A DNA stretch of 64,000 bases from positions 30,308,032 through 30,372,031 of the forward strand of contig CM067559.1 in assembly GCA_034509755.1 (NCBI GenBank). Reading direction: 5' to 3'. The notes under the pieces were generated by a model, which saw nothing but the letters and a program-made list of their open reading frames with translations, ran no database searches and had not been told where the DNA came from. Of this stretch, positions 57,049 through 64,000 are shown piece after piece (position 1 is the first letter of the stretch; each line of letters starts with the position of its first letter). This DNA comes from Anisodus tanguticus (lineage: Eukaryota; Streptophyta; Magnoliopsida; Solanales; Solanaceae). Made by a program: the position numbers and the translations under genes.

Positions 57049-57914
57049 TGTCGCGCCCTATTTTTTCCGACCCGCGAGAGGTCAGAGCGGAGCACATCGT
57101 ATCCGGTGATTCCTGGGTATGATTAAGGAGTCGCCACCTAATTATTCTATGGTGAATTAGGACACCTAAATATTAACTAAATGCTGCAATGTAAACTCCG
57201 ATTTTAATGGTCTGCGAAACTAATGAGGTTCTAGGTAAGGGTTCTTTATTATCCTAAAGGGAAGGGGTTAGGCATCCTTTAAGATCCGCTAACTTGCGGT
57301 TATCCGATCAAACTCAGGTTAATTATGTATTTAAGAAAAAATGCATGCTTAAAAATATAAACTTAAAATGATGTTGCAAGTATTTAGTAAAAGGGTGCAT
57401 TTTGTACAAGTATGCATTTGTATGGTTTTTTAAAGAAAAATACATGTAAAGTTGAAAAAGTCTGCATTTGGGACAATTAATAGCAAGGAGAAAAAAATAA
57501 TAATGCCAAAGAAGTAATTTTTGGAAATCATTTTGAGTTGTACAATTAATAAAAATGAATAGAAGTTGATCAAAGTTTGTTTTGAAAATTTTAAATATGC
57601 ATGACGAGCCTAAAAATAAATAAACTAGCGGAGGGTTTCTAAGTTTGAATTAACCGAGCCTACAAGTAAATAAGCTAGCGACGGGTTTCCAATCTAGACT
57701 ATCCTATGAATTAATTCTAAGTCTACCTATTCTAAGCATTTCAATAATTACATAAGTGCAATAAATAATATTACAACACAGAGCGAGATGAAGCTGAGTT
57801 AAAGAAAGTAAAAACAACAAACAGTTAGAAGCAGTTAAATATAAATAACTTCGGATCCGGATCCAAAACAATGAGTGTTTTGATCACGGAGGGCTCATAC
57901 TTAAACTTTGAAAA

Positions 57915-58110
57915 GACCATTCTAATCACGTCGTGGCTGCAAACGTATGATTCGGTGGTTATTTATATTGCCTCACCTACTAAACGTGTTGGTCTCTCGG
58001 ACGAAAAAGAAAAGATCATTATAATCACGTCGTGGCTGCGAACATATAACTTGTTGGTTATTTTAGTCGCCTCGCCCACTAAACATGTTGATTTCTCGGA
58101 TGTAGTAAAA
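57915..58110 (+). repeat. Tandem duplication inside the giant solo LTR (~99 bp)
   Basis: Two units starting gaccattctaatcacgtcg (57915) and gatcattataatcacgtcg (58014) share tggctgc, ggttattt, gcctc and cactaaac in order. Confidence 0.7.
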
Positions 58111-58289
58111 AGATTTAAGTCTCATCCTTGCCCAGAAGTTATATTTTCCGTCTTTAATACTGTGGAGGCCTCAAAATCGACGGATATTTTTCATCGGCCA
58201 GTGTAGTATCGTGTTCAAATTAGCAAAATTAAATCAAAGCAGTAAGCAGTAAGTAGAAAAAACAGAGAGGCAATTTTCGAAAAGACGCG

Positions 58290-58560
58290 ATGTTTAGTTT
58301 AAAACAGTAAAACAGTAAATATCCGTTGCACGGATATTTAAATGCTGAAACAGTGGACTGAAACAGGAATGCAATGCCCGAAAGGTGCATGCTCGAATTC
58401 AATTTCATTGGCCTAAATGCGGTATTTGGTTCAAAACAGTAAAACAGTAAGATATCCGTTGCACGGATGTTTAAAATAATAAACTGAAAATAGAGAAACG
58501 AAAAAAAAGCGCGGGCTCCAATTCAATTTCATCGGCCTAAATGTAGTAATTGTTCAAATC
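58290..58560 (+). repeat. Repeat with hairpin atccgttgcacggat
   Basis: The block aaaacagtaaaacagtaa, then atccgttgcacggat, then 'aattcaatttcat.ggcctaaatg' occurs twice about 138 bases apart, with a third partial copy. The palindrome pairs atccgt with acggat around tgc. Confidence 0.6.
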
Positions 58561-61500
58561 AGTAAAATAATACCAAAACAGTAAAACCGAAATATTGTAG
58601 TTGTCCAAAGCAGTTTTAAACCATTTGTTTTCAAAGTAGAAAAAACAGAGCGACAATTGGGTTTTAAAAAAATAACGCAGCAGAGGGCTGTCCAAAGAAG
58701 CCTTAAAGCAGCTATTTTTCAGCAAAGAAAACAGCAGCAATTTGAGCTAAAATACAGTAGTGATAAGACGTCAAATATGCTCAAAATGTAGCAGTAAAAA
58801 ATTTCCGAAAAGAAGTGTAAATGGTCGAGATTGCAGCAGTTATGCGTGGCAAACGCAGCATCAGAATAATGGCTCAAAAGTGCAAGTAATCGGCCCAAGT
58901 ATTCCAAAGAATGGCGGTCTCGGAATCAAGCACCAAAAGGAACAAACCCATAACGAGAACTATTTAAAGATGACATGTATCCAGAATCTCAAGGTGCAAC
59001 ATGATACCACAACCACTGGTAGCACAGCAAAGACATAAAGGGAAAGGTAAACTTAAAGACCAATCACACTAAACCGCAAATTTGAAAGGATAAGAAGACA
59101 AAGGGGGCTACCACCATTCATTTCCGACGCCGCAACAAGATTCAAAGGGTTTCTAGAACCTTAGGCATGGCAGGCTATCGAAGAAGGCTAAACCAAACCC
59201 GAAGCTTGTCTTGGCTTTCAACCAGCATATTAAGATAAGTATAAAAACTCACATATATACATTCTGAAAGTCTCAAATAAAGACAGGAAAAAGGCATAAT
59301 AGGGAAGGAAGGAGTGGAAACATTATGCATAGACGTTCAGAGGGCTTTGTATACTTTGAGGTATATCATGATAGGTCCAACAACTTCCCCTTAAAGAGAA
59401 GTAATAATCAATTTCAATCCACAAACAAGAGCAGAGGCTTATTTAGGGGAGTTCTTAAAGCAAAACAGTGAGCAATTTAGGCAAATAATGGTGAAAAAAG
59501 AACTGAATACCAATTAGAGGAGAGTGCACAACAACTTGATTTAAGCTAAACAAATGAAACATGTTCAGTCTTCAAAGCTTTGGCTAAACCATTTATAGGC
59601 ATGGAGGGTATTCATACACTATGTCAACTTGGTCCAAACATATAGGGTCTGTTATCTAACATGATGCAGATGGATTCATACAAGACATAAGAGGCAGGTA
59701 AGTGCTTCCGATAACCTATGGCTATGACAAGGAAGTTCGGGGATGCTATGATATGTGAGGAAAGGCAAATAACACTTGAGCTTATAGGCACAAACACATG
59801 ACCAGTTACAACAGAACATGAGAACCCATACCATACAAAGATCATTCAGAAACTCATACCCAGATTAAGATAAGACCACCTAAGGTGTCACTGAATATAC
59901 AGAAAGCTCATACATGCTGCCATCAAGGATTTTAATACTTGAAATAAAATAACATGAGCATGCAATCAGCAAAGGACACAAATATGAACGTAAACAGGTA
60001 ACACAAGCACCATGAATCATTCTGGACATGCTTGGATATCGAGACCTCTCAACAAAGGTATATGTTGGTTCTATTGACCCTTAACAGATTATAGTAAATG
60101 CAGAAGTATCAGGCAATGTAGATGGCAGTGAGGGATAGTTATGCATTCCTTATAAGAATGGACCACTAAATATCCAAGATTATTCTCTCATTATATACTA
60201 TACATACTGACATTTAGACGAATGAGTCCTAAATATGAATACCCTGGCAGTCATGCTAAGCTATTAAGGGTCAAATAACCAAGTCATTTAATCTTTCAAG
60301 CAAACAAACTCAAAGTCCCAAATTATAAGCATATTGTTAAGTCAAAAATTCCCAATTGACTAAAAATACAAGATCACATCAGAACATAATTAATAGTCAG
60401 ACAGGACAACTGGGCATGCTCATCTTTAACTAGACATGAAGTAGGTATAGGCATGTAATTGCTCAGACATACACCAATGGCCATGGGACCCAAATATAAG
60501 TTCAAAACCTCATTTGATTAGGTGATCTATCCTCTCATCCATAACCTAGACAGTAGGCATTAAAACAACAAACTCACATTAGTTGTACTTAAGTTACCGA
60601 TTTTACTTAGAGACAAGCTCACACAAGAAATCAAAGGTAGTCATGATGTTTATACAAATTCAAGATTACTAATTCCACATGAACTGAGAACACAAAGAAA
60701 TGCACAGGAGCAGGCTCCAGTTTTGTCAAAGTATATGCCAACTAATACAAAATTCAGAGTCCTTTTGTTTCTTCACCTGAGCATGTATTAGAACTAGGTG
60801 GATGAACTTGTGAATAGGCAGTAGCAACATGACACACACGAAAACATGCAAGTATTCTTCCCTAAGCATTCATGAGAGACTTGGCTAATTGAAAACACAA
60901 GAAGGGACTTTACCTAATGCTAGACTTGTGCCAGTAAGTGTATTTATGCATAGTATGGATGACACGACTTTAAAGAAAACTGAACTTACAAACTAGACAA
61001 GGTTACATTATGACAGGTGGGGAGCTATTCTGCTATATGACATGAACATGATTCTACAATAAACACACACCAGTCATACACTTCAAACAACATGCTACAA
61101 TATCACATTTTTAGCTAAATCTACTACTGGATGACATAACAAGCATGATATGACTTAATTAGACTAATTCATACTTCTAATTCTGCATTCAGATCCTGAA
61201 TCAGTTCATAGTAATTACAATATCACATATTAACATAAACTTACTGAATTTAAGCAAAGTAAACGACAAAGGATTTGAATTACAGAAATCTACCACTTGA
61301 TCAAATAAAACAACAGTAATCAACAGTAATCATCCATCAAATATTTCTAAAGCATAAATTAACTAACAAACTCAACATGCTTAAACACTAAGCGTAACAA
61401 CATAAATAGACTACATTATCACTAAATCAGTAATAAACAAGCAAACACAAAAAATAAGAAAAATGGGAAGAGTTGGAGTTTATGGACCTTCTCTGGGCAG

Positions 61501-61780
61501 AGAACCGAGGCGTCGTGTCGAATCGTCGTGTCCGCTCGGAGGAGTGTGCTTATGTGATTGAACAGAAAACGAGTTTGAATGCTTCTTGGCTTTGCCGAGC
61601 TGGAAACGAGAGTAAAGGAAAGGGTTTTTGAGAATTGAAAGATGTTCAAGAAAGGATCTTTGGCTCTGAAAATCTTTTGTGAAACCCCAGTTAGGTCGAC
61701 TATTCGCAAGAGGTTTAGAAAAAAAGCAGAGGGGCTTCCTTTTGTGTCTCAAAATCCCCCCTTCAACAACCCACAAAGGG

Positions 61781-61791
61781 TTCTATTTATA
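61781..61791 (-). promoter_or_regulatory. Solo LTR TATA box (minus strand)
   Basis: On the minus strand this reads TATAAATAGAA in ggggctataaatagaaccc, a strong plant TATA context. Transcription would run leftward through the LTR. Confidence 0.6.
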
Positions 61792-62920
61792 GCCCCAACT
61801 GAGACCCTAATGGCTGAGGTTTGAATTTTGAATTCAAAAACAAAGATTGAAATGTGACGGGTTTTTTTTTCTTCAGATTTTGAAAACTGAGATGATAATG
61901 AAAGGGGTATGGGTTTATGCTATTACCCACCGAATCCTTGAATGTTCTTCCTAGAGACCCAACGATTCATGCATGCTTTGCAATTTCAGGACGATTTGAT
62001 TGGACGAGCTATTCAAGGCTCTAGGGTTTGCAGAAATAGGGAAAAAGGGACTAGGCGATGTGAGGGCTTGATTGGTGAAGGGCTGCCGGTTTTGACAGGG
62101 TCGTCTGGTTTTGGGATTGATTTGGTGATTTTTTTTGGTTTTGTTTTGGACGATTGGGATTTAGGGGTTTTAGTTGGGTTTGGGCCGGTTCGGTTGGGGG
62201 AGACTTGGGCTGGTGGGTGGTTTGGTTGGGTTTTGGATGATGGGTTAGGGAATAAGTTTTGAGGAGTAATATGGGTTGGGTCGAACTGGGCCTCTGTTGG
62301 GTATTGGGGGTGTCCGATTGGGCTGGCCGATTGGAGGCTAAAATTTAGTTGGGTGAAGGGCTGGTCCGGTTGGGCTGAAAAGGGTTGGGCTTTGGTGGCT
62401 TGATATTGTTTTGGGTGAGGGGGAATAAATGGGGAGTTGGTTAAAAAAATAAAAGAAGGGGGAGTTTGAGCTGTTGCGGGTGGGCCGAAAATAAAGAGGG
62501 GGAGTTGTTTTGTTTTGGGTTGAGTAGAAATTATTTTGGGTTGGGGAAATAAAATGGGTTATGGGTTTAAAATATAAAAGGGGTTTAAAAGATTTAAAAA
62601 AAGCATTGAAGAAAAAATGTAAATTATTAAAAATAAGACATAACGATGTGATAATAATAAAACACAATATTTGTGAGATGTTTAATGCTTGATAAAAAGT
62701 GAAATGCGATGCAATTTTGCGAAAATAACATAACATAGAATGTTAGGGGAATTATGATTATGACTTTAAAAAAAGGCAAATGGTTGTAGAAAATACGAAT
62801 AATAATAATGAGAATAATAATATAATGTATATATATATAAAATATTTTTTGAGGTGTCAAAAATATTAATAAATGCAAATAAATCGAAAAGATGGGACAA
62901 AATTGGGTGTCAACACATGC

Positions 62921-63605
62921 CATTGGTCCATCCCTAATATATATATATATACATTTTGTTATGGAGTGAAAACCTAACCTTGCACAAATCAAAATTGCTC
63001 TTGCTTTTGCTTACAAGCCGTCAAGTTCATCAGAGCTTCAGATCAGACTAAAGCTATAACAAATAGAAGGACCGATTCTCTAACAAATGAAGATGTTTAA
63101 GTCCCAGGTTTGTTGAGTCTTTATTTTGTAGTTCTTAAACTTGTAAACCTACTCTTCTCTTAAGAAGCATGTTGTAGGTTATTTGGTTTCCTAAAATGTT
63201 GAGTTATTTTGTTTATAACTTAAGGTAGTCAATGTGTGTCTTTACAATAGAGTTATTGTAAAGAGCTTGAAATAGAGTTATTATAAGGGGTGAGGGATTA
63301 AGAGTTTAATTCCTAGGTTGGTGTGTCTTACAATAGAGTTATTGTAGATAGCTTGTAATAGAGTTATTGTAAGGGGTGAGGGATTAAAAGTTTAATTCCT
63401 AGGTTGCAATAGGTTGTATTCTAAATGTTGCTCAGTTATAGTGGAGGTTGAGGAAATCCTACTGTGGTGGGTCATGATTTTTAATCCCTTGAGCAAGGAG
63501 TTTTCCACGTAAATATCTTGTGTCATTTACCTTCTACTTTTACTTAATAGAACAGTAGAGAACCATGTTCTCTACTCTACTTTTGTGGACTCACATATTA
63601 TATCA
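62921..63605 (+). repeat. Sirevirus: 3' LTR, right part
   Basis: It resumes with cattggtccatccctaata after the solo LTR and is collinear with the 5' LTR to its end at atatca. The ~87-bp tandem units with acaatagagttattgt palindromes lie at about 63233-63407. Confidence 0.85.
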
Positions 63606-63610
63606 CTGGA

Positions 63611-64000
63611 CTTTGAATACTTGTCGAAAATATTATATATTGAAGTTTGTCGTAACTCGCTCCATTACTCATATTACTCAGCGCTTGCACACCAATCAAG
63701 AAAGAAGAATGAATGAGTGATTGACCAATTAACTTTGTAGCATTTTTGTATTCGTGAGGAAAGGGTTGTATTTCCTGTTCTGTCATCCTCCTTGCTACGC
63801 CTAATGGGAAACCATAAAATTCGAGAAGAGTTAAGACCCATGGATTGTGTGATTCTGTCTTAGTCTTTAATTGTCAATAAATATACATACGAATGGCAAA
63901 CTAGGCATCATAGAAGATCTCCCACAAATAATCATGTGTGCCTTGTTTTTGTCAAAAAAACCTATAGGAGGAGATAATTAGTTTGTTATAAGAACCAATT
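63611..64000. other. Right flank of the Sirevirus insertion
   Basis: On the minus strand 63786-63598 encodes 'MTEQEIQPFPHEYKNATKLI' and 'GQSLIHSSFLIGVQALSNMS', and the frame extends a little upstream ('GFPLGVARR'). I do not recognise the family. It ends at the Sirevirus border and might be an exon cut by it, or chance. Nothing else was seen. Confidence 0.25.

Larger units (their letters stand above)
57049..62915 (-). mobile_element. Giant solo LTR, Tat/Ogre-like Gypsy (5867 bp)
   Basis: The edges are tgtcgcgccc and gggtgtcaaca on the plus strand. On the minus strand the LTR starts TGTTGACACCCAATTTTG, like the Tat LTR at 32920, and ends GGGCGCGACA. It is flanked by perfect 5-bp duplications catgc (57044-57048 and 62916-62920). 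Its minus-strand 3' part contains agaacccttacct and ggtggcgactcct, phrases also of Tat style. No gag, pol, second LTR or internal repeat of its own ends was seen, so a recombination-derived solo LTR is the simplest reading. Confidence 0.8.
30523..63605 (+). mobile_element. Sirevirus-type Copia retrotransposon with two nested insertions
   Basis: The order is LTR, Met-tRNA primer site, gag with zinc knuckle, protease, integrase, RT, RNase H, an extra downstream ORF, repeated polypurine tracts, and the 3' LTR. The extra ORF and multiple AAAAGGGGGAA-type tracts are Sirevirus hallmarks. A Tat Gypsy (32920-50668) splits pol, and a solo LTR (57049-62915) splits the 3' LTR; net length is about 9.5 kb. 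The flanks ctcga (30518-30522) and ctgga (63606-63610) may be a one-mismatch target duplication. LTR starts are uncertain by about 10 bases. Confidence 0.88.

Noticed and set aside
57049..62915. Complete nested retrotransposon instead of a solo LTR
   Set aside because: No gag/pol motifs and no repeated copy of its ends inside; the termini and perfect duplication fit one LTR.
61422..62992. Several frames of 60-132 codons in the giant solo LTR
   Set aside because: Both strands are open in places, composition is low complexity, and the LTR is noncoding.
1..64000. tRNA, rRNA, CRISPR or bacterial-type features
   Set aside because: No cloverleaf, rRNA-like segment or spaced repeat array was seen; tRNA-related signals are only primer sites and a SINE tail.

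Overview
The window looks like plant nuclear DNA, most likely from a Solanaceae genome. It is AT-rich and gene-poor and is dominated by nested transposable elements. The family clues are a TS-SINE-type tail, Tekay/Del-like and Tat-like Gypsy LTRs, and Sirevirus, Ale and Athila-type retrotransposons. Only one convincing host gene is present: a three-exon DUF538 gene at 23718-25644 that closely resembles the Arabidopsis At5g01610 family. There is no bacterial-style operon, CRISPR array, or tRNA/rRNA gene.

Left block (1-20460). AT-rich DNA carries a 256-bp hAT-like MITE with perfect 8-bp target duplications and an 886-bp MITE with long inverted repeats and a 9-bp duplication (Mutator-like). An old Copia element ('copia A') follows as scattered pieces: LTR end and gag at 2885-3711, gag/integrase at 7067-8021, integrase C-terminus at 8164-8290, and the start of reverse transcriptase at 19990-20115. 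Younger elements split it: an Ale/Retrofit-like Copia (3712-7066) that has lost RT/RNase H, a CACTA end (about 8022-8163), and a CACTA element (8652-19989). The CACTA element is itself interrupted by an Athila-type Gypsy element (9916-18051) that keeps gag and a third ORF but has no pol.

Middle block (20461-30522). A 2.8-kb solo LTR in minus orientation (Tekay/Del-like) lies about 480 bp upstream of the DUF538 gene. An 845-bp hAT-like element lies about 400 bp downstream. Beyond these come a short tandem duplication and a SINE tail flanked by 54-bp direct repeats and split by a 1.35-kb solo LTR. The stretch to 30522 is poorly defined and includes one unrecognised 101-codon ORF.

Right block (30523-63605). 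A Sirevirus Copia of about 9.5 kb net length holds two later insertions. The first is a 17.7-kb Tat-lineage Gypsy element (32920-50668) inside the protease/integrase region. The second is a 5.87-kb solo LTR of another Tat/Ogre-like family in minus orientation (57049-62915) inside the Sirevirus 3' LTR. The Tat element carries a large dimeric tandem array in its 3' noncoding region. All element coding regions are broken by stops, frameshifts and catalytic-residue changes, so none appears able to move on its own. The 'system' here is an archaeological stack of insertions around a single small gene.
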